Shown piece after piece: positions 9,042 to 18,424 of a DNA stretch of 64,000 nucleotides. Within the stretch, counting starts at the first letter, position 1, and each line of letters begins with the position of its first letter. The stretch is from NCBI GenBank assembly GCA_937864535.1, contig CALMJS010000017.1, positions 235,611-299,610 on the forward strand, written 5' to 3'. Under the pieces are notes generated by a model. That model was not told where the DNA came from. It saw only the letters and a list, made by a program, of their open reading frames with translations, and did not search any database. The stretch comes from an uncultured Paracoccaceae bacterium (GTDB lineage: Bacteria > Pseudomonadota > Alphaproteobacteria > Rhodobacterales > Rhodobacteraceae). The position numbers and the translations under genes are program-made.

Positions 9042-10088
9042 TTAATCTATTGGAAGAATGACGGAAAAAACGGTTCCCTCACCTTCGTTACTTTCGATTT
9101 TCAGGCGCCCGCGATGCCGATTCACGATGTGTTTTACAATCGCAAGCCCAAGTCCGGTGCCGCCCACTTCGCGCGAGCGGTGTGAATCAACTCGGTAAAA
9201 CCGTTCGGTCAGACGCGGAATGTGATGCGCGGCGATCCCGTCGCCGTAGTCGCGCACGGAAATGACCACCCCCCGCCCCCGCAACAGCGGCAGGATCGCG
9301 GGTTCGGCCACCGAAATCTCGACCTTGCCGCCGGTGATTCCGTATTTGATCGCATTTTCGATCAGGTTGGTAAAAACCTGCCGCATCTGCATCTCGTCCG
9401 CTGGCAGGACTATCTGCTCGACCTCCGCAGCATAGGCGATGCTCACCCCCGACTTGGTGGCAAGAGGCGTCAGCGCGCTGATTGTGGACTTGATCAGCCC
9501 GCAAATGTCGATCTGATCGCTGGGCCGCTGGCGTTCGTTTTCTTCGACACGGCTGAGCGACAACAGGTCCTGCACCAATTGCGACATCCGCCCCGCTTCG
9601 CGCTCCATGATCCCAAGGAATCGGTCCCGTGCGTTGGCATCGTTTCTGGCCGCCCCGCGCAGCGTTTCGATAAAGCCGAGCAGCGCCGTCAGCGGCGTCC
9701 GCAATTCATGGCTGACATTCGCAACGAAATCCCGACGCATCTTGCCTGCATCTTCGAGCGGGGTGATGTCTTCGAACGACACGAGGATATAGCGTCCGCT
9801 CGCCCCTGCGACCGGCGCGATATGCACCCGATAAGAGGTATCGCGGCTTCCTTCGCGACCCAGATACATGGATTCGGTCGGCGCGCCGTTCATCATGCTC
9901 TGCTCGACCGCGTCCAGAACCGCAGGTTGCCGCAAGGCCGTGATATAATGTCGTCCCGGCAGGTCCGCCCCGAACAGTGCGCGGGCCACGGGGTTCACCG
10001 CGACGATACGTTCGTTCGGGCCGATCAAGACCGCCGCAAGCGGCAGTGCCAACAAAAGTTCGATTGCCAAATCAGAAGAGTTTTCCAT
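9042..10088 (-). CDS. phoR: Phosphate regulon sensor histidine kinase PhoR
   Basis: The kinase that phosphorylates PhoB when phosphate is scarce. A PAS domain occupies about residues 15-105, followed by the HisKA segment with the phospho-His in NVSHELRTPLT and a HATPase_c domain with N-box LIENAIKYG, VRDYGDGI and GGTGLGLAIVKH. No clear membrane helix is present; the N-terminal hydrophobic stretch (ELLLALPLAAVLIG) looks like PAS core rather than a membrane anchor, so this PhoR may be soluble or peripheral. I chose the ATG at 10088; an in-frame TTG at 10133 adds 15 residues, but its purine-rich site is too close. It is separated from pstS by the Pho box. Confidence 0.9.
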   Translation of the reverse strand: MENSSDLAIELLLALPLAAVLIGPNERIVAVNPVARALFGADLPGRHYITALRQPAVLDAVEQSMMNGAPTESMYLGREGSRDTSYRVHIAPVAGASGRYILVSFEDITPLEDAGKMRRDFVANVSHELRTPLTALLGFIETLRGAARNDANARDRFLGIMEREAGRMSQLVQDLLSLSRVEENERQRPSDQIDICGLIKSTISALTPLATKSGVSIAYAAEVEQIVLPADEMQMRQVFTNLIENAIKYGITGGKVEISVAEPAILPLLRGRGVVISVRDYGDGIAAHHIPRLTERFYRVDSHRSREVGGTGLGLAIVKHIVNRHRGRLKIESNEGEGTVFSVILPID

Positions 10089-10235
10089 GGCCGCAAGTTG
10101 TCCGGACAATTTGAAAATAGCAACCCAATCCAAACTCCCCCAATTTAGCGATTACAACTACTTGCTTTCGTGCATTAATTGTTTTCACATGATGGCAAGG
10201 CTGTCTTCGGGACAAGACAAGCAAGGGGACGACGG

Positions 10236-10610
10236 ATGGGAATGGCGATCCAATTGGAAAATATGCGCACGTTTGATCGGGCGCGGATGCTGGTTGTCGG
10301 GCGATCCGATCATTGGGTCAGCGGCGCGCGGTATGACGACAGTATCCGGTTTATCGATGTCATGGGACTGACAGCGGAAAACCTGCGGGACTTCTGCCCG
10401 GATATGGTGATGTCGGGCCTCTTTGTCGGGGCGTTCGACGCCCTCGACATCGCGACACGGCTAAGGTCACTGGGTTACGTCGGGCCCTATCGGGTGGTTT
10501 GCCGTGACCTGCCCAATCCCGGTCTCGTCCGCAAAGAGATCGCGGAGGCGGCGCCGGGGCTCGATTTCGATATTCTGGCGGTGCCAGAGGTCAGCGGCAC
10601 CGTCCACTGA
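10236..10610 (+). CDS. Small protein resembling a degenerate receiver domain
   Basis: A 124-residue product with no family I can name. GGGGAC lies about 6 bases before the chosen ATG. Its pattern of hydrophobic strands recalls a CheY-like fold: ARMLVVGRSD as a first strand, PDMVMSGLFVGAFDALD where receivers carry the phospho-Asp strand and loop, and VVCRDLPNP where the K-loop would be. The canonical acidic pocket and Lys are not evident, so if it is a receiver it is probably not phosphorylated. It stands alone between divergent phoR and the convergent carbonic anhydrase operon. Identity is an inference from sequence pattern only. Confidence 0.6.
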   Translation: MGMAIQLENMRTFDRARMLVVGRSDHWVSGARYDDSIRFIDVMGLTAENLRDFCPDMVMSGLFVGAFDALDIATRLRSLGYVGPYRVVCRDLPNPGLVRKEIAEAAPGLDFDILAVPEVSGTVH

Positions 10611-10634
10611 TGCCGGGCTGTCGCGCCCGCAAGG

Positions 10635-11165
10635 CTATGTCTCCCGCGCCAGTTCCCTGAGACCGGACCTGAAACGGCGGGCATTGATCTGGTAGTTGAT
10701 GGCGGAGCGGGTCAATCCTTCGATCTGCTCTTGCGTCAGGGTGCGGGCCACCTTGCCCGGTGCGCCCACCACCAACGAGCCATCGGGAATGACCTTTCCC
10801 TCGGTGATCAGCGCCCCGGCGCCGATCAGGCAGTTTTTGCCGATCACAGCGCCGTTCAGGATTGTCGCGCCCATCCCGACCAGTGAATTGTCGCCGATCG
10901 TGCAGCCATGCAGCATGGCCTTATGACCGATGGTGCAGTTCGTGCCGATGGTAAGCGGCGAGCCCATATCCGTATGCAGAACACAGTTTTCCTGCACATT
11001 GCTGCCCTGCCCGACGACGATCATTTCATTGTCGCCGCGCAGCGTGCAACCGAACCAAACCGAGCTATCCGCCAATAGCGTCACTTTGCCGATCACATTG
11101 GCATCGGGGGCCACCCAAACGCTGGGATCCACCAAGGGCATCGCGCCGTCCAAAGCATAGATCAT
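10635..11165 (-). CDS. Gamma carbonic anhydrase family protein
   Basis: A 176-residue left-handed beta-helix (hexapeptide-repeat) protein of the gamma carbonic anhydrase/YrdA-PaaY group. The repeating [LIV]-G-x4 pattern runs through most of the chain, and the three zinc-ligand histidines of the family appear in [10 protein letters not shown] and in [10 protein letters not shown]. Family members may hydrate CO2 or act as related hydrolases; catalysis cannot be judged from sequence alone. It is the last gene of the yicC-gmk cluster: its ATG overlaps the gmk stop by 4 bases. Confidence 0.9.
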   Translation of the reverse strand: MIYALDGAMPLVDPSVWVAPDANVIGKVTLLADSSVWFGCTLRGDNEMIVVGQGSNVQENCVLHTDMGSPLTIGTNCTIGHKAMLHGCTIGDNSLVGMGATILNGAVIGKNCLIGAGALITEGKVIPDGSLVVGAPGKVARTLTQEQIEGLTRSAINYQINARRFRSGLRELARET

Positions 11166-11806
11166 CTGGCCTCAAACTCCTTGTTCAGTCCGCGGACAAA
11201 ATCGTTCAGTCCCGGTTGCCGGTCCGCCCGCGCCCGCTCGGCCTCCAGAATGGTCTTCAACTCCGCCTCTGCCGCGTCGATATCCCTGTTGATGATCACA
11301 TAGTCGTACTCGGCCCAATGGCTGATCTCGTCACGGCTCTTGGCCATACGCCCTGCGATGACCTCTTCGCTGTCCTGCGCCCGCCCCCGCAGCCGCTGCT
11401 CCAGATCGGCGATGGAGGGGGGCAGAATAAAGATCGAAACCACATCCTTGCCCAGCGAGGAGCGCCGGATCTGCTGGCCGCCCTGCCAGTCGATATCGAA
11501 CAGCGTATCCCGCCCTTCGCGCATGGCGACCTCGACCGGACCTTTTGGCGTTCCGTAATAGTTCCCGAACACTTCGGCGTGTTCCAGCATCTCGCCTGCC
11601 GTGACCATGGCTTCAAAGTCGTCCTTGGTCCGGAAGAAATACTCGACCCCGTCGGTTTCCCCCGGACGCGGCTTGCGCGTGGTTGCGGATACGCTGAACT
11701 TCAGGGACGGGTCCCATGCCATCAACCGCTTGGCCAGAGTCGATTTGCCCGCGCCCGACGGCGAGGACAGGATAATCAACAGGCCCCGGCGTTGAATTTC
11801 GGTCAT
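11162..11806 (-). CDS. gmk: Guanylate kinase
   Basis: Guanylate kinase converts GMP plus ATP to GDP plus ADP, an essential step in GTP and dGTP supply and GMP recycling. The 214-residue protein has the P-loop [10 protein letters not shown] near the N-terminus, the GMP-binding segments [13 protein letters not shown] and [11 protein letters not shown], and the later [11 protein letters not shown]. Length is standard (about 207 in E. coli). It begins 3 bases after yicC and overlaps the carbonic anhydrase gene by ATGA, so the three genes are one operon. Confidence 0.97.
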   Translation of the reverse strand: MTEIQRRGLLIILSSPSGAGKSTLAKRLMAWDPSLKFSVSATTRKPRPGETDGVEYFFRTKDDFEAMVTAGEMLEHAEVFGNYYGTPKGPVEVAMREGRDTLFDIDWQGGQQIRRSSLGKDVVSIFILPPSIADLEQRLRGRAQDSEEVIAGRMAKSRDEISHWAEYDYVIINRDIDAAEAELKTILEAERARADRQPGLNDFVRGLNKEFEAR

Positions 11807-11809
11807 AGT

Positions 11810-12700
11810 TCACTCCACATTTTGGATCTGCTCGCGCATTTGGTCGATCGCAGCCTTGAGGTCCAATCCGACAGCCGTCAAGGCCGTGTTCTGGGATTTC
11901 GAACACAGGGTATTGGCTTCTCGGTTAAATTCCTGCGCAAGGAAATCCAGTTTCCGCCCGGCAGGCGCCGCATCGGTCAGCATCGTCCGAGCTGCCGGAA
12001 CATGAGTCCGCAGGCGGTCCAGTTCCTCTGTCACGTCGGTCTTGAGGGCGATGAGGGCCAGTTCCTGCGCGACGCGGCCCGGGTCCAGATCGCCGGCCTC
12101 CTGCACAATGCGCCCGAGCGCCTCCTTCAGAGCGGTTTCCATCGGCGCGCGCCGCTCCTGTGCTACCTGCGCGGCTTGGGCGACCAGCACCTCGATCTGC
12201 GCCAACTGTCCCGAAAGGATGTCAAACAGCGCGCTGCCCTCGGCTTGCCGCATCTGCGAGAACTCCTCGAGCAAGGTCATGAAATCCTGCAGCAAAAGGC
12301 CCTGTAGCTCGGACTGGTCGTCCGTGGTCTGGCTTTGCACCCAGACACCGCGCAGCGCCAGAACCTCGGCCGCACTGGCTGCGGCGACCGCGATCCCGCG
12401 CGCCTGCGCCCGCGCTGTAATCAGCTCGAGCGCCGAGAGAACCCGCTCGAGCTGCCCCGCATCCAGATCCAGACTGCGCTCACCCTCGTCGCGGGTCAAC
12501 CGCAGGCTCACGGTTACACTGCCGCGGGTGATCCTTGCAGCCAGGGCACGCCGGATCTCCGACTCAAGTGCGGCCATGCCATCCGGTATCCGTAACCTTA
12601 GGTCTAATCCGCGCCCGTTGACGCTACGCAGATCCCATTGCCAACGGGTTAGGCCGGACCCTCCGGTGCGGCTGGCAAAGGCTGTCATGGATCGGATCAT
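11810..12700 (-). CDS. YicC family endoribonuclease-like protein
   Basis: A 296-residue YicC/YloC protein. The family is conserved beside gmk in many bacteria and E. coli YicC has been reported to act on RNA. Diagnostic parts are the N-terminus MIRSMTAFASRTG, the WDLRSVNGRGLDLRLRIP segment, and the C-terminal DUF1732 region with KLDFLAQEFNREANTLCSKS. The start is the ATG at 12700, which has AGGAGG 6 bases upstream; further in-frame codons upstream carry no site. It leads the operon yicC-gmk-carbonic anhydrase and is divergent from the PAS protein. Confidence 0.95.
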   Translation of the reverse strand: MIRSMTAFASRTGGSGLTRWQWDLRSVNGRGLDLRLRIPDGMAALESEIRRALAARITRGSVTVSLRLTRDEGERSLDLDAGQLERVLSALELITARAQARGIAVAAASAAEVLALRGVWVQSQTTDDQSELQGLLLQDFMTLLEEFSQMRQAEGSALFDILSGQLAQIEVLVAQAAQVAQERRAPMETALKEALGRIVQEAGDLDPGRVAQELALIALKTDVTEELDRLRTHVPAARTMLTDAAPAGRKLDFLAQEFNREANTLCSKSQNTALTAVGLDLKAAIDQMREQIQNVE

Positions 12701-12860
12701 GCGGACCTCCTCGGAATTTGCCCCTGCTATCCCAAAAATCGCTCCGGAAACACCCCAAGTCTTTGAACAAAGGTTTACCAATTAACTTAGCCCGCAAAAA
12801 TTGGTCCTAATTTTGCACAATTGCCCTAAGAATTGAGCCACATTCCGAAAGGAACCGGCA

Positions 12861-13502
12861 ATGGACTTTGAGATGACAGATGACCGCGACCCGCTGCCCG
12901 CCATCAACGGTGAGAGCCTGATCCAGAGCATCGAGAGATACTGGCGCGAATTGGGCGGGCACCACGGTTTGCCGCACCGTGCCGACGTCGATCCGGCCCG
13001 CATCGACGCGGCCCTGCCGTGGTCCTTTATCCTCGAACGCGTAGCGACAGGGCACGCCCGGTTGCGGGTCAGCGGGCAGCAGCTGAATGACCTCGCGCAG
13101 ATGGATACCCGCGGTATGCCGCTCTCGGTGTTCTTCACGCCCGAGGCGCGCCCGACCCTAGAGCGCCTTCTCGCCCATTGCTTCGATCTCCCGGCCATCG
13201 TCGATGTCCCCGTGCTCTCGCCGCGCAGCCTGACGCGCCACAAACTGACCGGCCGGATGATCCTGCTTCCCCTTGCCAATCGGCCCGGCGCCCCCGAACG
13301 CGCCTTGGGCGCTCTGTTTGCCGACGGAGCCAGAGGTCGCAGCGCCCGCCACTTTGGCATTCCGGAGGATGAAACCCACCGCATTGTGCCGGTCACTCAG
13401 CCCCGGACCCTGCTCAGGGCGCTGTCAGGTGGCGCTAGATCCCAGCAGATCGCCGGCCCTGCGCCGCGTCCCGCCCTGCGTCTGATCGTCAATAACGGCT
13501 GA
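12861..13502 (+). CDS. PAS domain-containing protein (PAS_5 type)
   Basis: A 213-residue protein of a family frequent in Rhodobacterales and other alphaproteobacteria. One PAS domain (about 25-165) with no output domain; it begins with the family-typical IQSIERYWRELGG and includes LPWSFILERVATGHARLRVSG. The C-terminal ~45 residues are Arg/Pro-rich and probably flexible. A signalling or scaffold role is likely but unproven. AAGGAAC precedes the ATG by about 7 bases. It is divergent from yicC and followed by an interspersed repeat and a bidirectional terminator. Confidence 0.88.
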   Translation: MDFEMTDDRDPLPAINGESLIQSIERYWRELGGHHGLPHRADVDPARIDAALPWSFILERVATGHARLRVSGQQLNDLAQMDTRGMPLSVFFTPEARPTLERLLAHCFDLPAIVDVPVLSPRSLTRHKLTGRMILLPLANRPGAPERALGALFADGARGRSARHFGIPEDETHRIVPVTQPRTLLRALSGGARSQQIAGPAPRPALRLIVNNG

Positions 13503-13510
13503 CCCGCCCG

Positions 13511-13566
13511 TTCATCTTTCCCCAAATACCTCGGGGGAGGTCCGCAGGACCGGGGGCAGAGCCCCC
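13511..13566. repeat. Interspersed intergenic palindromic repeat, copy 1
   Basis: Begins TTCATCTTTCCCCAAATACC, continues with a G-rich arm TCGGGGGAGG, a short GCAGGAC motif and ends in the hairpin GGGGGCAGAGCCCCC. Related copies lie at 21501-21563, 25007-25067 and 41295-41343, always just after a gene end and next to a terminator. Confidence 0.75.
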
Positions 13567-13572
13567 AAAGAA

Positions 13573-13596
13573 AAAGCCGCGCAATCGCGCGGCTTT
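13573..13596. terminator. Bidirectional terminator between PAS gene and DAHP synthase
   Basis: A perfect 10-bp stem (AAAGCCGCGC / GCGCGGCTTT) with an AATC loop, A-rich before and T-rich after, serving the converging transcripts on both strands. Confidence 0.88.
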
Positions 13597-13619
13597 CTGC
13601 GTTTCAACCACTCTGCCGA

Positions 13620-14990
13620 TCAAACGGCCTGGGCCTGCATCAATTTGGTCCGGCGACCGGACAGTTCTTCGGCCACAAGGAACGCGAGTTCCAACGACTG
13701 CGATGCGTTCAAACGCGGATCGCAGGCGGTGTGATAACGGTCGCTCAGGTCCTCGTCGGTCACTGCGCGCACGCCACCGGTGCATTCCGTGACATCCTTC
13801 CCGGTCATCTCGAAATGGACGCCCCCCGGAATGGTGCCTTCGGCGTTATGCACGGCAAAGAATTCCTTCACTTCGCGCAGCACGCTGTCGAACGGACGGG
13901 TCTTGTATCCGGTCGAGGACTTGATGGTGTTGCCGTGCATCGGGTCACAGGTCCAGACGACGTTCGCGCCCTCTTCCTGAACGGCCTTGATCAGACGCGG
14001 CAGGTGTTCGCCCACGTTGCCCGCGCCGAACCGCGCGATCAACACCAGACGGCCCGCTTCGTTTTGCGGGTTCAGGCTGTTCATCAGCGACTTCAGATGG
14101 CCCGAAGTCATCGAGGGGCCACACTTCAGACCGATCGGGTTCTGGACGCCCTTGCAGAATTCGACATGGGCACCGTCCGGCTGGCGGGTGCGGTCGCCGA
14201 TCCAGATCATATGACCGGAACCCGCCAGCCACTTGCCGGAGGTCGAGTCGAGGCGGCACAGGGCCTCTTCGTATTCCAGCAGCAGCGCTTCATGGCTGGT
14301 AAAGAAATCGACGGTCTGCATCGTGTGCGCGGCTTCGTCACGAATGCCAGCGGCTTCCATGAAATCGAGCGTGTCGCTGATCCGGTTCGCCAGTTCGCGA
14401 TATTTTTCCGCCTCGGGCGAGGCCGTAAAGCCGAGGGTCCACGAATGCACCTTGTGCAGGTCGGCATAGCCGCCGGTCGAAAACGCGCGCAGCAGGTTCA
14501 GCGTCGCGGCAGCCTGCGTGTAGGCCTGCAACATACGGTCCGGGTCGGGAATGCGGGCTTCGGGGGTAAAGTCAAAGCCGTTGACAATATCACCGCGGTA
14601 GCTCGGCAGTTCCACGCCGTCCATCACTTCGGTCGGGGCCGAACGCGGCTTGGCCATCTGGCCCGCCATGCGGCCGACCTTGACCACAGGGACCTTGGCG
14701 CCATAGGTCAGCACCATCGCCATCTGCAGCATCACCTTAAAGGTGTCGCGGATGTTGTCGGCGCTGAACTCGGCAAAGCTCTCGGCGCAATCGCCGCCCT
14801 GAAGCAGGAAGGCCTCGCCACGGGCAACCTTGCCCAGTTGTGCCTTGAGCTTGCGTGCCTCGCCAGCAAAGACCAAGGGCGGATACGACGACAGCTTGGC
14901 TTCGACAGCCTTCAGCTTTGCTTCGTCCGTATACTCGGGCATCTGAACCCGGGGCTTGGCGCGCCAGTCAGATTTGTGCCACTCGGTCAT
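13620..14990 (-). CDS. Class II 3-deoxy-7-phosphoheptulonate (DAHP) synthase
   Basis: First enzyme of the shikimate pathway: condenses phosphoenolpyruvate and erythrose 4-phosphate to DAHP. The 456-residue product is the plant/actinobacterial class II type, with [11 protein letters not shown] near residue 70, [17 protein letters not shown], and the later [10 protein letters not shown] and [15 protein letters not shown] metal- and substrate-binding segments. The ATG at 14990 has GGGAGC about 8 bases upstream; an in-frame TTG six codons earlier sits on top of that site and is unlikely. It stands alone, divergent from the GlxA-type regulator. Confidence 0.95.
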   Translation of the reverse strand: MTEWHKSDWRAKPRVQMPEYTDEAKLKAVEAKLSSYPPLVFAGEARKLKAQLGKVARGEAFLLQGGDCAESFAEFSADNIRDTFKVMLQMAMVLTYGAKVPVVKVGRMAGQMAKPRSAPTEVMDGVELPSYRGDIVNGFDFTPEARIPDPDRMLQAYTQAAATLNLLRAFSTGGYADLHKVHSWTLGFTASPEAEKYRELANRISDTLDFMEAAGIRDEAAHTMQTVDFFTSHEALLLEYEEALCRLDSTSGKWLAGSGHMIWIGDRTRQPDGAHVEFCKGVQNPIGLKCGPSMTSGHLKSLMNSLNPQNEAGRLVLIARFGAGNVGEHLPRLIKAVQEEGANVVWTCDPMHGNTIKSSTGYKTRPFDSVLREVKEFFAVHNAEGTIPGGVHFEMTGKDVTECTGGVRAVTDEDLSDRYHTACDPRLNASQSLELAFLVAEELSGRRTKLMQAQAV

Positions 14991-15210
14991 TTTATCGCTC
15001 CCAATCAATCAAAAACGGATACCGTACAGGTTTAGCGGTATCGGGTCCGGTGTTTATAAGCCGGTGCCCAAGAGGGGCAATGGGGAAAAGACATCAAAGT
15101 TGCGAAAAAGCTGCCCGTACGCGACATATTATGCCGCAATTAGTTCCTCTTGCGCCCAATCCTCAAAAGATGTTGAGGTCGCGCAAACTGTTTAGCCCAA
15201 GAGCCAAGCC

Positions 15211-16227
15211 ATGGACGACCTAGAGAACGAAGTTCAACTCATCGATGTTGACGCCCCCGCCAAACCTCGGAGGTTTATCTTTGTCCTGCTGGACCGGTTT
15301 ACCATGCTGTCTTTTGCCAGTTCTGTCGAATGTCTGCGCATTGCCAACCGCATGTCGGGCAAGAAACTCTATGAATGGGGTCTGGCTGGCGATGGCGGTG
15401 AAACCGTAACCTGTTCCAACGGCGCGGAATTCAAGCTGGACATGGATCTGGCCGAGTTGAACCGCGACGATGTTGTAATGGTTTGCGGCGGGCTGGACGT
15501 GCAATCCGCCACCAATCGGCGTGTTGTCAACTGGCTGCGTCGCGAGGCGCGGCGCGGGGTCACTGTCGGCGGGCTTTGTACGGCGGCCCATGCTCTGGCC
15601 AAGGCGGGCCTGCTGGATGGCAAGCGCGCGACCATCCATTGGGAGAATCAGGACAGTTTTGCCGAAGAATTCGAAGAGGTTCTGCTGACCAAATCGGTCT
15701 TTGTGGTGGACGGAAATCGCCTGACCGCTGCGGGGGGCACGGCGGCGCTCGACCTGATGCTCAAAATTATTGCAGATGATCATGGCGAGGAACTGGCGAA
15801 TGCGGTTGCGGACCAGATCATCTATTCCTCGATCCGTACCGACCAGGACACGCAGCGCCTGTCGATCCCGACCCGGATCGGCGTGCGGCACCCGAAATTG
15901 TCGCGTGTGATCCAGATGATGGAAAAGAATATCGAGGAACCGATCAGCCCGGCGATCCTGGCCAAGGATGTCGGCATGTCCACCCGCCAGCTCGAACGCC
16001 TGTTCCGGCGCTACCTCGCCCGCTCGCCCAAGCGGTACTATATGGAATTGCGCCTGCAAAAGGCCCGCAACCTGCTGATGCAGACCGATATGAGCGTGAT
16101 CAACGTGGCGCTGGCCTGTGGATTCGCCTCGCCCTCGCATTTTTCCAAATGCTATCGCGCCCATTATGAAACGACTCCCTATCGGGAGCGCGGCAGTCAC
16201 GGAACGCGCGAAAGATCGGAAATGTAA
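15211..16227 (+). CDS. GlxA family transcriptional regulator (DJ-1/PfpI plus AraC domains)
   Basis: A 338-residue two-domain regulator. Residues about 18-190 form a DJ-1/PfpI-like amidotransferase fold with the nucleophile-elbow region VGGLCTAAHALAKAGLLDG and IHWEN typical of the GlxA group. Residues about 225-325 are an AraC helix-turn-helix with MSTRQLERLFRRYLARSPKR and the second recognition helix ACGFASPSHFSKCYRA. Family members control choline, betaine, carnitine or arginine catabolism; the ligand here is unknown. It lies 147 bases upstream of the branched-chain amino acid transporter genes on the same strand, so it could regulate them, but that is inference. Confidence 0.92.
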   Translation: MDDLENEVQLIDVDAPAKPRRFIFVLLDRFTMLSFASSVECLRIANRMSGKKLYEWGLAGDGGETVTCSNGAEFKLDMDLAELNRDDVVMVCGGLDVQSATNRRVVNWLRREARRGVTVGGLCTAAHALAKAGLLDGKRATIHWENQDSFAEEFEEVLLTKSVFVVDGNRLTAAGGTAALDLMLKIIADDHGEELANAVADQIIYSSIRTDQDTQRLSIPTRIGVRHPKLSRVIQMMEKNIEEPISPAILAKDVGMSTRQLERLFRRYLARSPKRYYMELRLQKARNLLMQTDMSVINVALACGFASPSHFSKCYRAHYETTPYRERGSHGTRERSEM

Positions 16228-16374
16228 CATGACCCGCCGCGAATGGCATTCGCAGGTCAATCGCGGCGAAATTCGACAATTTGCGGTCAAACTGACGCTC
16301 TGTCACGCTTTCCTTTTCCATTTGGTACAATTAGCCTGTGCGCCAGGATAACCAATCCGATAGGGAGCCTAACA

Positions 16375-17553
16375 ATGAAAAAAATCCTGCTGGCTTCGGC
16401 CGCGACCGCCATCATGGCTGGTGCTGTGTCCGCTGAAGACATCAAAATGGGTGTGATCCTCGGCTTTACCGGCCCGATCGAATCCCTGACCCCGGACATG
16501 GCTGCTGGCGCCGAGCTGGCAATGTCCGAAGTGTCGGCTTCGGGCAAATTGCTGGGTGGAACCACCATTACCCCCGTTCGCAAGGACTCGACCTGCGTTG
16601 ACGCCGCCGCCGCAACCGCCGCTGCCGAAGAACTGATCGCCGAAGGCGTGAAGGGCATTTTCGGCGCCGACTGTTCGGGCGTTACCGGCGCGATCCTGTC
16701 GAACGTCGCTGTGCCGAACGGCATGGTGATGGTGTCGCCCTCGGCCACCAGCCCGGGCCTCTCGACCGTCGAAGACAACGGCCTGTTCTTCCGCACCGCC
16801 CCGTCCGACGCCCGTCAGGGTGTTGTGATGGCTGACCTGCTCAAAGAGCAGGGCGTGACCTCGGTGGCTGTAACCTACATCAACTCCGACTACGGCAAGG
16901 GTCTGGCTGACAGCTTCCAGGCCGCATTCGAAGCCATCGGCGGTTCGGTGACCATTTCCGCAGCACACGACGTTGGCAAGGGTGACTACTCGGCCGAAGT
17001 CGCGGCGCTGGCTGCTGCTGGCGGCGAACGTCTGGTCGTAGCCGGCTATGTCGATCAGGGCGGCGGCGATATCGTGCGCGCCTCGCTCGACGCTGGTGCG
17101 TTCGAACTGTTCCACTTCCCCGATGGCATGATCGGCGACGCCCTGCCCGCCACCTTTGGCGCGGAAATCGACGGCTCGTTCGGTCAGGCTCCGGGTTCGG
17201 ACAACCCCGGCTATCAAACCTTTGTTGATCTGGCTGGCTCGGCCTTTAACGGTCAGGGCACCTATGCCGCTGAATCCTATGACGGTGCCGCTCTGATGCT
17301 GCTGGCGATGCAGGCTGCCGGTTCGACCGATCCGAACGTCTACAAGGACTTTATCGAAGGTGTTGCCAACGCTCCGGGCGAGCCGATCATGCCGGGCGAA
17401 CTGGGCAAGGCCTTGGAAATCCTCGCTTCGGGCGGCGATGTTGACCTGATCGGCGCCACCGGCGTTGAACTGGTGAACGGCGGCGAAGCTGCGGGTTCCT
17501 ACCGTGTTGTCACCTTTGAGGGTGGCGAAATGAAAACCGCTGGTTACCGGTAA
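16375..17553 (+). CDS. Branched-chain amino acid ABC transporter substrate-binding protein
   Basis: Periplasmic Leu/Ile/Val-type receptor (Peripla_BP_6 family), 392 residues. The signal peptide is MKKILLASAATAIMAGAVSA with likely cleavage after VSA. Mature-domain landmarks include GFTGPIESLTPDMAAGAELA, CSGVTGAILSNVA and YINSDYGKGLADSF. The ATG at 16375 has GGGAG about 8 bases upstream and is the only start that gives a signal peptide. A TACAAT hexamer at 16326 could be its -10 element. It heads the operon with livG, livF, livH and livM; the true ligand may be another amino acid or amide, as the family is broad. Confidence 0.93.
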   Translation: MKKILLASAATAIMAGAVSAEDIKMGVILGFTGPIESLTPDMAAGAELAMSEVSASGKLLGGTTITPVRKDSTCVDAAAATAAAEELIAEGVKGIFGADCSGVTGAILSNVAVPNGMVMVSPSATSPGLSTVEDNGLFFRTAPSDARQGVVMADLLKEQGVTSVAVTYINSDYGKGLADSFQAAFEAIGGSVTISAAHDVGKGDYSAEVAALAAAGGERLVVAGYVDQGGGDIVRASLDAGAFELFHFPDGMIGDALPATFGAEIDGSFGQAPGSDNPGYQTFVDLAGSAFNGQGTYAAESYDGAALMLLAMQAAGSTDPNVYKDFIEGVANAPGEPIMPGELGKALEILASGGDVDLIGATGVELVNGGEAAGSYRVVTFEGGEMKTAGYR

Positions 17554-17641
17554 TCGGTCGCTAGGGTGATTTTGCGGCGCGGGGCCATGTCCCGCGCCGT
17601 TTTCCATATCAAGAGCGCGTTAACGCGCCGTGGGGATATAC

Positions 17642-18424
17642 ATGATTGTTGTCGAAAACCTCCACAAGCACTTTGGCGGATTCAATGCCGTCGATGGTGC
17701 GAGCCTGAGCATCGAAAAAGGGTCAATCACCGGATTGATCGGACCTAACGGTGCGGGAAAAACCACTCTTTTCAACGTGATCGCGGGCGTTCTTGAACCA
17801 ACGTCGGGCCGTGTCACCATGGATGGCGAGGATATCACCGGCCTTCCGCCGCACGAATTGTTCAAAAAGGGCCTGCTGAGGACCTTTCAGATCGCGCATG
17901 AATTCCACTCGATGACGGTGCGGGAAAACCTGATGATGGTGCCCGGCGGCCAATCGGGCGAAAGCCTGTGGAACACGTGGTTCGGCCGCAAACGCATCGC
18001 CGACGAGGAACGCGCCCTGCGCGCCAAGGCGGATGAAGTCCTAGAGTTTCTGACCATCACCCATGTTGCCGACGAAAAGGCGGGCAACCTGTCGGGCGGC
18101 CAGAAAAAACTGCTGGAACTCGGTCGCACGATGATGTTGGACGCCAAGGTGGTGTTTCTCGACGAGGTCGGCGCAGGCGTGAACCGCACGCTGCTGATGA
18201 CCATCGGCGACGCGATTTTGCAGCTTAACCGCGACCGCGGTTATACCTTTGTGGTGATCGAACACGACATGGATTTCATCGGCAAAATCTGCGGCCCGGT
18301 CATTTGTATGGCCGAGGGCAAAAAACTGGCCGAAGGCTCGCTCGCCGAGATCAAGGCGAATGAACAGGTGATCGAGGCCTACCTCGGCACCGGCCTCAAG
18401 AACAAAGACAAGGTGGGCGCATGA
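17642..18424 (+). CDS. livG: Branched-chain amino acid ABC transporter ATP-binding protein LivG
   Basis: First ATPase of the Liv-type importer, 260 residues. Motifs: Walker A GPNGAGKTT, Q-loop in LLRTFQIAHEF, signature LSGGQKKLLELGR, Walker B VVFLDEVGAGV and the switch His in IEHDMDFI. The D-loop reads EVGAGV rather than EPxAG, a minor change. The ATG at 17642 has GGGGA 7 bases upstream; an in-frame GTG four codons earlier overlaps that site. It is 88 bases after the binding-protein gene and overlaps livF by ATGA. Confidence 0.94.
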   Translation: MIVVENLHKHFGGFNAVDGASLSIEKGSITGLIGPNGAGKTTLFNVIAGVLEPTSGRVTMDGEDITGLPPHELFKKGLLRTFQIAHEFHSMTVRENLMMVPGGQSGESLWNTWFGRKRIADEERALRAKADEVLEFLTITHVADEKAGNLSGGQKKLLELGRTMMLDAKVVFLDEVGAGVNRTLLMTIGDAILQLNRDRGYTFVVIEHDMDFIGKICGPVICMAEGKKLAEGSLAEIKANEQVIEAYLGTGLKNKDKVGA

